In this document: in pieces, positions 16,291 through 24,511 of the stretch
How positions within the stretch are numbered: position 1 is the stretch's first letter
How the letters are laid out: every line of letters starts with the position of its first letter
Assembly: GCF_001613935.1 (NCBI RefSeq)
Contig: NZ_LQCI01000052.1
Span: 377,275 to 441,274 of the forward strand
DNA from: Amycolatopsis regifaucium
Lineage (GTDB): Bacteria > Actinomycetota > Actinomycetes > Mycobacteriales > Pseudonocardiaceae
Direction: 5' to 3'
Length of the DNA: 64,000 nt
Made by a program: the position numbers and the translations under genes
Notes under the pieces: model-generated
The model's input: only the letters and a program-made list of their open reading frames with translations
What the model was told of the DNA's origin: nothing
Database searches by the model: none

Positions 16291-17290
16291 TTTCCTTCTT
16301 CGCCCGGCTCGGCGCGACCCGAGGCGGTTCGTTGGGCATCTTCGGGTAGACGGGCGGCCATGGCGCGTCCATGAGCCCGTTCTCCATGTCCTTTTCGGAC
16401 ATCTCCAGCAGCGGCTCGATCGACTGCGGTTTCGTTTCCGCCCAAGGATCTCCGCGTTCGGCGAAGCGAGCGGGCACAGTGGACAGCGTGAGCTTGTCCG
16501 GCTCGACGGTCTCCAGCTCGTCCCAGCCGATCGGCGTCGACACCTGCCCGCCGACCCGCGGCCGCACACACCAAGCGCCGAACACGGTCTTGTGCGGCGC
16601 GTTCTGATTGAAGTCGACGAAGACCCGAGAGCCGCGTTCTTCCTTCCACCACTGCGCCGTCATCTCCTCCGGGTGACGGCGCTCCAGTTCACGGGCGAGC
16701 GCGACGGCGGCGGCGCGGACCTCGTAGCCGTCCCATTTCGGTTCCAGTGGCACGTAGAGATGCAGGCCGCGCGAACCCGACGTCTTCAGCTGCGCGGTGA
16801 TGCCCAGTTCCCCGAGCAACGCCTTCGTCAGGACCGCACCGCGGCGCAACTCGGGAAAACCGATCCCGGGCGACGGGTCGAGGTCGATCCGCAACTGATC
16901 GCTGATGCCGGGCGCGGCGGCCCGGTTCGGCCAGACGTGGAAGCCGAGGCAGCCCTGGTTGACCGCCCAGATGACATGCGCGAGGTCCTTCGCCACGAGC
17001 GCGTCCGAAGTGGTCCCGTTCGGCGTGGACACCACCGTCGTGGTCAGCCACTCGGGCGCGTTCTTCGGGACCCGCTTCTGAAACCACGATTTGCCGCCCG
17101 CGCCGTCGGGGTAGCGCTCCAGCAGCAGCGGCCGTCCGCCGAGTTGCGCCAGCAGCGGCACGGAAACCGCGCGGTAGTACTCGACGAGGTCCAATTTGGT
17201 CTCGCCGTTCTCCGGGAAGTAGACCTTGCCCGGATTGGACACCGTGAACTCGACGCCGTCGAGATCCAGTGTGACCGGTTCCGACTTCAT
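16283..17290 (-). CDS. LigD-type primase-polymerase domain protein (NHEJ)
   Basis: A 335-residue stand-alone version of the LigD polymerase domain, an archaeo-eukaryotic primase-fold enzyme that fills gaps with ribonucleotides during non-homologous end joining. Diagnostic features are the N-terminal VSNPGKVYFPENGETK, GKSWFQKRVPKNAPEW, the metal-binding aspartates in LRIDLDPSPG, and SGSRGLHLYVPLEP. The DNA ligase gene upstream overlaps it by four bases (ATGA), so the two are translationally coupled. In mycobacterial LigD these activities are fused; here they are split, as in several actinomycetes. The partner Ku is not in this window. Confidence 0.94.
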   Translation of the reverse strand: MKSEPVTLDLDGVEFTVSNPGKVYFPENGETKLDLVEYYRAVSVPLLAQLGGRPLLLERYPDGAGGKSWFQKRVPKNAPEWLTTTVVSTPNGTTSDALVAKDLAHVIWAVNQGCLGFHVWPNRAAAPGISDQLRIDLDPSPGIGFPELRRGAVLTKALLGELGITAQLKTSGSRGLHLYVPLEPKWDGYEVRAAAVALARELERRHPEEMTAQWWKEERGSRVFVDFNQNAPHKTVFGAWCVRPRVGGQVSTPIGWDELETVEPDKLTLSTVPARFAERGDPWAETKPQSIEPLLEMSEKDMENGLMDAPWPPVYPKMPNEPPRVAPSRAKKESI

Positions 17291-18366
17291 GTTTCCCCCA
17301 GCTCGGTGAACATTGTGGCCAGCTCGGCGGGCGGGACCTCTTCCAGCTGCGCGTAGGTGCAGGAGGCGGGGTCACGGTCGGGACGGAAGCGCACGAGCCT
17401 GCCGCCGTGGCGGAACCGCGTTCCCTCGACGTGCTCGTAGCGGACCTCGGCGACCCATTCGATGCGGAGCGGCTCCCAGCTCAGGTCCTTCTTCGGCGCC
17501 CACCGGCTGTTCGCGCCGGGCAGCCGGCCGCCCGCCTCTTCGTGGGCCTCGACCCACTCCCGCCAGGGGTGGTTCTCCTTCGCGTTCTCCCGCAGTGGCG
17601 CGAGTTCGTCCACCAGTTCGCGGCGCCTCGCGGCGGTGAAGCTGCTGGCCACGCCCACGTGGTGCAGGACGCCTTCGTCGTTGTAGAGCCCGAGCAGCAG
17701 GGACCCGACACCGACGCCGTCCTTGTGCCACCGGAATCCGGCGACGACGCAGTCCGCGGTCCGCTGGTGCTTGACCTTCCACATCACCCGCTTGTCCTGT
17801 TCGTACGGCGCGTCGGCGGGTTTGGCCATGACGCCGTCGAATCCCGCGCCCTCGAAGCGGGTGAACCAGTCCTGGGCGACGTCCGGGTCCTTCGACAGGG
17901 GCGTGAGATGGACGCGGGCGAATTTCGTGTCGACGACGCTTTCGAGCAGCTTCCGCCGCTCCCCGAACGGCTCCGGCGTGAGATCGCGGTCGCCGAGGGC
18001 GAGCAGGTCGAACACCACGAAACTGGCCGGCGTCTCCGCGGCCAGTTTGGTCACCCGGGACGCCGCCGGATGCAGACGCAGTTGCAGCACCTCGAAATCG
18101 AGCCCGCCCTCGGTGACCAGCACGATCTCGCCGTCGATGACGCAGCGTTCGGGCAGCGCGTCCTTGAGCAGGTCGACCAGCTCGGGGAAGTACCGCGTCA
18201 GTGGCCTGTCGTTGCGCGAGCCCAGCACGACCTCGTCACCGTCGCGGAAGACCACGCAACGGAAGCCGTCCCACTTGGGCTCGTACAGCAGGCCCGGCGT
18301 GCGCGGCAGTTCGTGCACGGCCTTGGCCAGCATCGGCTTCACGGGTGGCATCACGGGCAGTTCCAC
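17287..18366 (-). CDS. ATP-dependent DNA ligase (LigC/LigD-ligase type)
   Basis: A 359-residue DNA ligase. The adenylation lysine is in motif I, LYEPKWDGFRC, near residue 31; motif III is FVVFDLLAL, motif IV GFDGVMAKP, and motif V VMWKVKHQRTADCVV. The C-terminal OB-fold starts near residue 225 (GSLLLGLYNDEGVLHHVGVA) and ends with GTRFRHGGRLVRFRPDRDP. It would seal breaks, probably with Ku and the polymerase encoded immediately downstream. The ATG start gives the usual length for the stand-alone actinobacterial ligase. Confidence 0.95.
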   Translation of the reverse strand: MELPVMPPVKPMLAKAVHELPRTPGLLYEPKWDGFRCVVFRDGDEVVLGSRNDRPLTRYFPELVDLLKDALPERCVIDGEIVLVTEGGLDFEVLQLRLHPAASRVTKLAAETPASFVVFDLLALGDRDLTPEPFGERRKLLESVVDTKFARVHLTPLSKDPDVAQDWFTRFEGAGFDGVMAKPADAPYEQDKRVMWKVKHQRTADCVVAGFRWHKDGVGVGSLLLGLYNDEGVLHHVGVASSFTAARRRELVDELAPLRENAKENHPWREWVEAHEEAGGRLPGANSRWAPKKDLSWEPLRIEWVAEVRYEHVEGTRFRHGGRLVRFRPDRDPASCTYAQLEEVPPAELATMFTELGET

Positions 18367-18416
18367 GAAGCGATCCTAGGCCGGGTCACCGACAAAAGCT
18401 CCCGGAACGGACGGCG

Positions 18417-19568
18417 TCAAAGCTCGGCCAGCAGGAGACCGCTGCGTGGTTTCGGCGTGAAATAGGTGGCCTTCCTCGGCATCCTCAGCCCGGCCGCGTG
18501 CACGGCGAGCACCTCCGCGTACGGGACCGGGGCCAGCAGCAGGACCGCGTCCGCGTCTTCGGGCACCGGGGCGCCCGGCAGCAACGGCCGCACGCCCGGC
18601 CCCTCCGGATCGACGCCGAGGGCGCCGCGGAGCAGCTCCTGCTCGACCACGGCGTGGTCGCCGCCCGCCTTTCCGAGCACCACCCGGAACGCGGCCTCCC
18701 CCGCCAGCACGGTGACCTCACCGGCCTCGGACGGCGGTTCCGGCGGGCCGGGGTGGACGTCGAACCCCGCCTCCGTCCACCGCCGGACCAGCGTGACCGC
18801 GTCGAGACCGGTGCCGGCGAGCACCCGGTGAATGGGCCCGATCCGCAGTCCCGGTCCCCCGGTGACCAGCGCCAGCAGCGCGCCGCGCCCCGACGCCGCG
18901 GCGGCCGCGACACGGTGGTTGCCGTCCGCGACCAGGAGATCCATCTCCGCCAAGGCCGCCAGCAGTTCGGCTTGACCGGCTCCGGGACCGGCAAGCCACA
19001 GTTCGTGCTTCCGGCCCGCCCCGTCCACTGTGGACAGGGCGGGTACCTCCCCACGGCAGAGCCGTTCGATCAGCGCGGTCAGTTCGCGGCCGCCCGTCGC
19101 GGGGACCAGCATCGCGGCGCTGGTCGCGACGCCGAGCCCGGCGAGCATCGCGGCCCGCTCTTCGACGACGTCCGGGTAGACGTCCTCGGTGTGCCGGACC
19201 CGCGTCATCCCGTCGTCGCGGACCGCGGCCGGGTCGACCAGGCACAGCACACCCAGCGCGACGCCGTCCGGTCCGTCGATGCGATAGGGCGCGACGACGG
19301 CCGACACGGGGCGATAGTGCTGCTCCCGGATGCGTTCGAAAGTGGCCCTGGCCTGCGGCAGCGCCTCTTCGATCGAGAGGCCGCCCGCCAACGCGGCCGG
19401 CGTCCTGGCCGGATGCTGGACCGCCAGCAGGCTGTCGTCCCGGGAGCCGGCGAGCGCGGCGATCACCCGGCCCGGGTCGGCGAACTCGTCGACGTCGGGC
19501 CCGGGGACGGTGTCCCGGACTACCCAGCCACGGGCGATCGGGCGGATCCAGTTGCTCATCCGAGCCAT
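18417..19568 (-). CDS. DUF1015 family protein
   Basis: A 383-residue cytosolic protein of the DUF1015 family. Typical elements are the N-terminal IRPIARGWVVRD, the region RHTEDVYPDVVEERAAML, LLVADGNHRVAAA around residue 220, and GPIHRVLAG. The C-terminal tail MPRKATYFTPKPRSGLLL is well conserved in the family. The function is not established; in anaerobes homologues sit beside serine biosynthesis genes. Two ATGs (MARMSNWIRP) are possible nine bases apart, neither with a clear ribosome site; the frame stays open far upstream but crosses the divergent MFS gene and is not coding. It is divergent from that MFS gene. Confidence 0.88.
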   Translation of the reverse strand: MARMSNWIRPIARGWVVRDTVPGPDVDEFADPGRVIAALAGSRDDSLLAVQHPARTPAALAGGLSIEEALPQARATFERIREQHYRPVSAVVAPYRIDGPDGVALGVLCLVDPAAVRDDGMTRVRHTEDVYPDVVEERAAMLAGLGVATSAAMLVPATGGRELTALIERLCRGEVPALSTVDGAGRKHELWLAGPGAGQAELLAALAEMDLLVADGNHRVAAAAASGRGALLALVTGGPGLRIGPIHRVLAGTGLDAVTLVRRWTEAGFDVHPGPPEPPSEAGEVTVLAGEAAFRVVLGKAGGDHAVVEQELLRGALGVDPEGPGVRPLLPGAPVPEDADAVLLLAPVPYAEVLAVHAAGLRMPRKATYFTPKPRSGLLLAEL

Positions 19569-19679
19569 TTTGCGGGAAAGCTCACGGAAAAAATCGGTCC
19601 CATGACCGGGTGTCTTCATGGAATGCTTACCCATGCGAAGTAGTTGACGCCCTTCATGAGCCCGAGGAGACCGCCACAG

Positions 19680-21200
19680 ATGACCACCCCGGCCCCGGTC
19701 ACCGCGAAGGAAGGGGTCGGTTTCCGGTCCGAACGCGGCCCCGTCCTGATCGCCGTGATGCTGTGTTCCGGCCTGATCGCACTGGACTCGACCATCATCG
19801 CGACGGCGGTGCCCTCGGTGGTCGCCGATCTCGGCGGTTTCTCGCAGTTCCCGTGGCTGTTCTCGATCTACCTGCTGACGCAGGCGGTCACCGTGCCGCT
19901 GTACGGCAAGTTCGCCGACCTCTTCGGCAGGCGACCGGTGATGTTCTTCGGGATCGCGGCGTTCCTGCTCGGTTCGGTGCTCTGCGGCGCGGCGTGGAGC
20001 ATGCCGGTGCTGATCGCCGCCCGTGCGGTGCAGGGCATCGGCGCGGGCGCGATCCAGCCGATCGCGCTGACCATGGTCGGCGACATGTACACGGTCGAGG
20101 AACGCGCGCGGGTGCAGGGCTATCTCGCGAGCGTCTGGGCGATCTCGTCGGTGGTCGGGCCGACGCTGGGCGGGGTGTTCGCCGAGTACCTCGACTGGCG
20201 CTGGATCTTCTTCATCAACCTGCCGCTCGGGGCGCTGGCGGCGTGGATGCTGTTCCGGAACTTCAGCGAGCGCGTCGAACGCCGCTCGCACCGCATCGAC
20301 TACCTGGGCGCCACCCTGCTCACCCTCGGCTGCTCGCTGCTGATCCTCGGCCTGCTGGAGGGCGGGGTCGCCTGGGGCTGGGCGTCCGCGCCGAGCCTGG
20401 CGATCTTCGCCGCGGCCGTGGTGCTGCTGGTGTCGTTCGTGCTCGTGGAACGCAAGGCCGAGGAACCGGTGCTGCCGCTGTGGATCTTCACCAAACGGAC
20501 CTTGATCGGCGGGAACCTGATCGCCGTCGTCGTCGGCATGCTGCTGATGGGGCTCACCTCGTATCTGCCGACCTTCGCGCAAGGCGTGCTCGGCACCGGC
20601 GCGCTCGTCGCCGGATTCGCGCTGGCGGCGCTGACCGTCGGCTGGCCGATCTCGGCGTCGCTGGCCGGGCGGGTCTACATGCGGATCGGCTTCCGTGACA
20701 CCGCGCTGATCGGCAGCGGGATCGTCATCGCCGGCACCGCGATCACCGTGTTCCTGTCGGGCGGTTCGTCGATCTGGCTGGCGGCCGGTGCCGCGTTCGT
20801 CCTCGGGCTCGGCCTGGGCCTGGCGTCGAGTCCCACGTTGATCGCCGTGCAGTCCACCATCGGCTGGGAACGCCGCGGCGTCGTCACCGCGACCAACATG
20901 TTCAGCCGCTCGCTGGGCAGCGCCGTCGGCGTGGCGATGTTCGGCGCGATCGCGAACGCCACCCTGGCGAACCGGTTCGCCAACCCGCCGTCCGGGGTCG
21001 TCGGCCTGCCGTCCGGGGTCGACGCGACCAGCATCGTGCTGGAAGGCAAGGCCGAGCCGACACCGACGACGACGTTCGTGCGTGACGCCCTCGCGGACGC
21101 CACGCACCACGTCTTCCTGGCGATGCTGGTGGTCGCCGTGCTCAGCGTCGGCGCGCTGCTGCTGATGCCGCGGCGGACCGAAGAGCTGAAGTTCGACTAG
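19680..21200 (+). CDS. DHA2-family MFS multidrug transporter
   Basis: A 506-residue, 14-helix exporter. Signatures are LIALDSTIIATAVPSVVADL, the QFPWLFSIYLLTQAVTVPLY block, GKFADLFGRRPVM (motif A) and SVWAISSVVGPTLGGVFAEY (motif C). A large extracytoplasmic loop precedes the last helix. The start MTTPAPVTAKEG is chosen because GAGGAG lies about eleven bases upstream; an ATG 24 bases earlier is also in frame. The final four bases (CTAG) overlap the stop of the convergent LLM oxidoreductase gene. The exported compound is unknown. Confidence 0.92.
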   Translation: MTTPAPVTAKEGVGFRSERGPVLIAVMLCSGLIALDSTIIATAVPSVVADLGGFSQFPWLFSIYLLTQAVTVPLYGKFADLFGRRPVMFFGIAAFLLGSVLCGAAWSMPVLIAARAVQGIGAGAIQPIALTMVGDMYTVEERARVQGYLASVWAISSVVGPTLGGVFAEYLDWRWIFFINLPLGALAAWMLFRNFSERVERRSHRIDYLGATLLTLGCSLLILGLLEGGVAWGWASAPSLAIFAAAVVLLVSFVLVERKAEEPVLPLWIFTKRTLIGGNLIAVVVGMLLMGLTSYLPTFAQGVLGTGALVAGFALAALTVGWPISASLAGRVYMRIGFRDTALIGSGIVIAGTAITVFLSGGSSIWLAAGAAFVLGLGLGLASSPTLIAVQSTIGWERRGVVTATNMFSRSLGSAVGVAMFGAIANATLANRFANPPSGVVGLPSGVDATSIVLEGKAEPTPTTTFVRDALADATHHVFLAMLVVAVLSVGALLLMPRRTEELKFD

Positions 21201-22093
21201 GCCGTGTTCTGCATCGGGACGGCGTGTTCGACGAAGTTCTCGACGAAGCGCTCGATCGGCTCCGGACCGGCCGGATAGAGCACGAACTTGCTGAGCCCGG
21301 CGTCGATGTACTCGGCCACCAGATCGCGGGCGGCGCTCCAGCTGCCCGCGATCAGCCGGGACGGGTCGGCGTCGGAGCGTGCCCCGACCGAGGCCGCCAG
21401 CGCGTCCGGGATCCCGTTCTCGGCGACGATGAGGCTGATCCCGAAGTGGTCGGCCTCGACCTCACGGCCCGCTTCGGCCGCGGCCTTCTGAATGGCCTCC
21501 CGGCCGGCGCGGGCTTCCTCCGGAGTGATGAAGCTGGCCAGCCAGCCGTCCGCGAGCCTGCCGACTCGCCGCAGCGCGCCCGGCGCCTTCCCGCCGAGCC
21601 AGAGGTCGAGCCGCTTGGCCGGCCGCAGGCCCAGCCCGGCACCCTCCACGCGGAAGAACTCGCCCTCGAAGGCCACTTCCTCGTGTTCCAGCAAGGCCCT
21701 GATCAACCGCAGCGATTCGTCGAACACCGCCGCCCGCCGGCCCGGCGGCACCGGGAAGAGCGGCAGTTCCGCGTCGCGGGCGGGCTTCAGGCCGAAGACC
21801 GGAAGCACCCTTTTCGGCGCGAGCGCGGCGAGGGAAGCGAGCTGTTTGGCGACCAGCACCGGATCACGGCCGGGGAGCACCATCACACCGGTGCCGACCT
21901 TCAGCTTCGAGGTGCGAGCGAGCGCGTGCGTCAATCCGACGACCGGGTCGATCCTCGGCGAGTACACCGCCTCGGGCAGCCAAAGCGAATCGATGCCCGT
22001 CCGCTCCAGCAGGTCGACCGCGGCACCGAATTCCTCCGGTGCCGTCCCGGTCCCCAGCCCGACGCCGAGCCGGATCTTCAGATCCTCCGCCAC
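21197..22093 (-). CDS. LLM-class flavin/F420-dependent oxidoreductase
   Basis: A 298-residue luciferase-like TIM-barrel protein of the type usually assigned to F420-dependent enzymes in actinobacteria. The N-terminus IRLGVGLGTGTAPEEFGAAV, the block LWLPEAVYSPRIDPVVGLTH and KLKVGTGVMVLPGRDPVLVA are characteristic, with LWLGGKAPGALRRVGRLADG near residue 165. The start is GTG with GGAAGGGAG upstream. It is a single gene, sharing a four-base CTAG with the convergent MFS stop codon. The substrate is unknown. Confidence 0.9.
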   Translation of the reverse strand: MAEDLKIRLGVGLGTGTAPEEFGAAVDLLERTGIDSLWLPEAVYSPRIDPVVGLTHALARTSKLKVGTGVMVLPGRDPVLVAKQLASLAALAPKRVLPVFGLKPARDAELPLFPVPPGRRAAVFDESLRLIRALLEHEEVAFEGEFFRVEGAGLGLRPAKRLDLWLGGKAPGALRRVGRLADGWLASFITPEEARAGREAIQKAAAEAGREVEADHFGISLIVAENGIPDALAASVGARSDADPSRLIAGSWSAARDLVAEYIDAGLSKFVLYPAGPEPIERFVENFVEHAVPMQNTA

Positions 22094-22252
22094 ACTCGCT
22101 CCCTTCCGCCAGTTTCAAGCTCGTGGGTGCTCCGGTCGTTGGAACGACCCAAATCACTCACGAGCCCTCCACACAACCATGGACTCATCCCGCGAATTCC
22201 CCGTAGATTCCGTTGGTGTGCGGGCCGTTCCCGCGCGGATTGGGGGATTCTC

Positions 22253-22999
22253 ATGGCGGTACCGGCTTTGCGCGCCTGGACACGACGCTTCCACCCGGCA
22301 CCGGCGGCCGGGACGCGGCTCGTCGTGTGCCCGCACGCGGGCGGGTCGGCGAGCGGGTACCGGGCGCTGTCCGCGGCGCTCTCGCCCACCGTCGAGGTGC
22401 ACACCGTGCAATACCCGGGCAGGCAGGACCGTCTCGCCGAGCCCGTCATCGACGACCTGCACGTCCTCGCCGAGCGGCTGGTGGACGTCGTTTCGGCGAT
22501 TCCGCGGCCCTTCGCCCTCTTCGGGCACAGCATGGGCGCCAGCGTCGCCTTCGAGGTGGCCCGGCGGCTCGAAACCCGTGGCGTCGTCCCGGCGGCGCTG
22601 TTCGTCTCGGCCCGCCGGGGTCCGGACGTGTACAAGGAGAAAATGCACCACCTCGCCGACGACGCCACGTTCATCGCCGAGGTGAACCTGCTCGGCGGTA
22701 CGAACGCGATGGTCCTCGACGACCCGGACATCCGCCAGCTCGTCCTGCCCGCGCTGCGCGGCGACTACAAGGCCATCGAGACCTACCGCTACCGGCCGGG
22801 CCCCGACGTGACCTGTCCGGTCGTGGCGCTCACCGGGAACGCGGACCCGGTCCTGACCACGCCCGACGTCGAGAACTGGCGCGAGCACACCACCGGCCCG
22901 TTCGAGCTGGAGGTGTTCGAGGGCGGTCACTTCTACCTCGACGACCATCTGGACGCCGTCGTCGCCAAGATCCTCGGCACGCTGACCGTCAGTCCCTGA
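22253..22999 (+). CDS. Type II thioesterase (alpha/beta hydrolase, GrsT/TesA-like)
   Basis: A 248-residue thioesterase that typically removes misacylated groups from polyketide or peptide synthases. The motifs are LVVCPHAGGSASGYRALSAA near residue 23, the nucleophile elbow FGHSMGASVAFEVARRL with the serine near residue 92, an aspartate in LTGNADPVLT, and the histidine in FEGGHFYLDDH. GGGGGA precedes the ATG. No NRPS or PKS gene is nearby, so it is either a remnant, a trans-acting editing enzyme, or serves free acyl carriers. A DUF6292-like gene converges on it with four bases between the stops. Confidence 0.9.
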   Translation: MAVPALRAWTRRFHPAPAAGTRLVVCPHAGGSASGYRALSAALSPTVEVHTVQYPGRQDRLAEPVIDDLHVLAERLVDVVSAIPRPFALFGHSMGASVAFEVARRLETRGVVPAALFVSARRGPDVYKEKMHHLADDATFIAEVNLLGGTNAMVLDDPDIRQLVLPALRGDYKAIETYRYRPGPDVTCPVVALTGNADPVLTTPDVENWREHTTGPFELEVFEGGHFYLDDHLDAVVAKILGTLTVSP

Positions 23000-23003
23000 C
23001 GCC

Positions 23004-23435
23004 TCAGGCCCAGGCGGACAGCTCCTTGGCCAGCGCGGTCGGTCCGCCGGCGGTACGCAGCGTCGGCGGACCGGGCCAGCAGTCCTGGTGGTCGCCGGTG
23101 CGCAGCGTCTCGGCGAAGCGGGCCACCCGCCGCGGCTGCGGCGCCACCGTCCGGCCACCGAGGTAGCCGACGACGACGTGGTGATCGTCCCCCGCGTGCG
23201 TCGCGACCCCCGCCGACCAGCCGTGCTCCTCGTGCCACAACAGGTCGACGTCACGCTCGGGGAAGCCGGGGAGACGCCAGTTCAGCCGCATGCTGGCGGT
23301 GACCGGGCCGGTGAGGTCGGCCGTGCACGCTTCCATCCGTATCCCCAAGGCCGAAGCCACATCCTCCAGATACGCGTTCAGCCTGGTCGTCAGATCCAGA
23401 CCTGCTTCCGCGGGGGCGGGGATCGAGGTGGTCAC
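23004..23435 (-). CDS. Hypothetical protein resembling the DUF6292 family
   Basis: A 143-residue soluble protein with an alpha/beta pattern: N-terminal helix LTTRLNAYLEDVASALGIRM, strands around TASMRLNWRLPG and RDVDLLWHEEHGWSAGVATH, then YLGGRTVAPQPRRVARFAET. This organisation, with a WHEE-GW core, resembles small Pseudonocardiales proteins classed as DUF6292; assignment is from memory of the family and moderate only. No function is known. It converges on the type II thioesterase gene and has its own ATG with no obvious operon partner. Confidence 0.68.
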   Translation of the reverse strand: MTTSIPAPAEAGLDLTTRLNAYLEDVASALGIRMEACTADLTGPVTASMRLNWRLPGFPERDVDLLWHEEHGWSAGVATHAGDDHHVVVGYLGGRTVAPQPRRVARFAETLRTGDHQDCWPGPPTLRTAGGPTALAKELSAWA

Positions 23436-23535
23436 GGGCCCTCATCTTCCTGTCGTCTCTTGTCGGCGAGACGGGAAATACCCACCCGCACCCGGCTTCA
23501 CACCCTCATTTCGTCACACCCCGGTTTCGGTTCGC

Positions 23536-23979
23536 TCAAGCCGTGGCTTCGATGACCCGGGTCAGCGCCTTGTGCAGCGTCTCCAGCTCGGAGACCTCCA
23601 TGCCGAGCTTTTCCACGACTCGGTACGGGATCTTTTCCGCCTCCGCCCGCAACGCGCGACCCGATTCCGTCAGCTCGACCGTCAGCAGCCGCTCGTCCTC
23701 GGCGCTGCGCCTGCGCGTGACGTAACCGATCGCCTCCAGCCGTTTGAGCAGGGGCGACAGCGTCGCCGGTTCGGCGCGCAGAGCGAGGCACAGTTCCTTC
23801 ACCGACCGCGGCCCCCGCTCCCACAACGCCAGCATGACCAGATACTGCGGATGGGTGAGCCCATGCGGCTCCAGGAGCGGGCGGTAGATGGCGATGACGC
23901 TCCGCGAAGCGACCGACAGCGCGAAACACACCTGACGCTCCAGCGCGAGCGGGTCCTCGCCCAGATCGATCGACTTCAT
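23536..23979 (-). CDS. MarR family regulator of the OhrR (peroxide-sensing) type
   Basis: A 147-residue MarR regulator. The N-terminal ERQVCFALSVASRSVIAIYR strongly resembles OhrR, including the reactive cysteine used to sense organic hydroperoxides; LTHPQYLVMLALWERGPRSV and the wing DERLLTVELTESG follow. The start MKSIDLGED is preferred because GGAGGGG lies about eight bases upstream; an ATG 21 bases earlier (MSSEGPEMKS) is also possible. Divergent from a DUF5313 gene, with two tandem operator-like repeats in between, so it likely represses itself and perhaps that gene. No ohr peroxidase gene is adjacent, which is unusual for OhrR. Confidence 0.88.
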   Translation of the reverse strand: MKSIDLGEDPLALERQVCFALSVASRSVIAIYRPLLEPHGLTHPQYLVMLALWERGPRSVKELCLALRAEPATLSPLLKRLEAIGYVTRRRSAEDERLLTVELTESGRALRAEAEKIPYRVVEKLGMEVSELETLHKALTRVIEATA

Positions 23980-24031
23980 CTCCGGCCCCTCCGAACTCAT
24001 GCCGCCGATCCTAGCCGTGGCCTCGGCAACA

Positions 24032-24061
24032 CTAACGATTAGCGTACTAACTATTAGTGTA
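24032..24061. promoter_or_regulatory. Tandem 15-base operator repeats (CTAANNNTTAG) of the OhrR-like gene
   Basis: Two direct repeats, CTAACGATTAGCGTA (24032-24046) and CTAACTATTAGTGTA (24047-24061), agree at 13 of 15 positions, and each begins with a palindrome CTAA-3-TTAG. They lie between the divergent OhrR-like and DUF5313 genes, next to a -10-like TACTAT (24060-24065). They are the best candidate binding sites for the OhrR-like repressor. Confidence 0.7.
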
Positions 24062-24093
24062 CTATTCGAACGTCGAAGGAAGGGAGCCATCCG

Positions 24094-24489
24094 ATGCCCC
24101 GCACGCGCCCGGACCCGATCCGCTGGCTGTGGTACTCACTCGGCGGCAAACTGCCCGAGCGCTACCACGACTGGATCCTCCACGACGCGACCACCAAAAG
24201 CTGGCGCTGGCGGCACGTCGCCCGCAGCACGGTGATGATCGCGCCGCTGTGCGCGGTGTGGCTGCTCCTGCCGGGACCGCTCACGCTGAGGCTGGCGATC
24301 GTCCTGATGGCCGCGTTGGTGGCGTACTTCTACTCGATGGCCTACATGGAGGAGAGCATCGAACACCGGCTCGCCAAGAACGGCTTCGAGCCGGGCACCG
24401 GCCGCCGGACCCGCGCCGAGGCCACCGCGATCGCCGACGCGGAGATCACCGAGCGCTATCTGGCCCGCTACCGCGACCAGGCCCGATGA
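24094..24489 (+). CDS. DUF5313 family membrane protein
   Basis: A 131-residue protein with the DUF5313 pattern: N-terminal DPIRWLWYSLGGKLPERYHD and WILHDAT, then two membrane helices at about residues 47-62 and 65-85, and a charged cytosolic C-terminus (MEESIEHRLAKNGFEPGTGR). The family is widespread in mycobacteria and relatives, function unknown. A strong GGAAGGGAG ribosome site precedes the ATG. The divergent OhrR-like repressor and its tandem operators suggest the gene may respond to organic peroxide, which is inference. Confidence 0.8.
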   Translation: MPRTRPDPIRWLWYSLGGKLPERYHDWILHDATTKSWRWRHVARSTVMIAPLCAVWLLLPGPLTLRLAIVLMAALVAYFYSMAYMEESIEHRLAKNGFEPGTGRRTRAEATAIADAEITERYLARYRDQAR

Positions 24490-24511
24490 ACCTTCGCGGC
24501 TAGAGTGCGCG

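Noticed and set aside
19569..21110. Long N-terminal extension of the DUF1015 protein
   Set aside because: It runs antisense through the divergent MFS gene, and the DUF1015 family begins at IRPIARGW near 19559.
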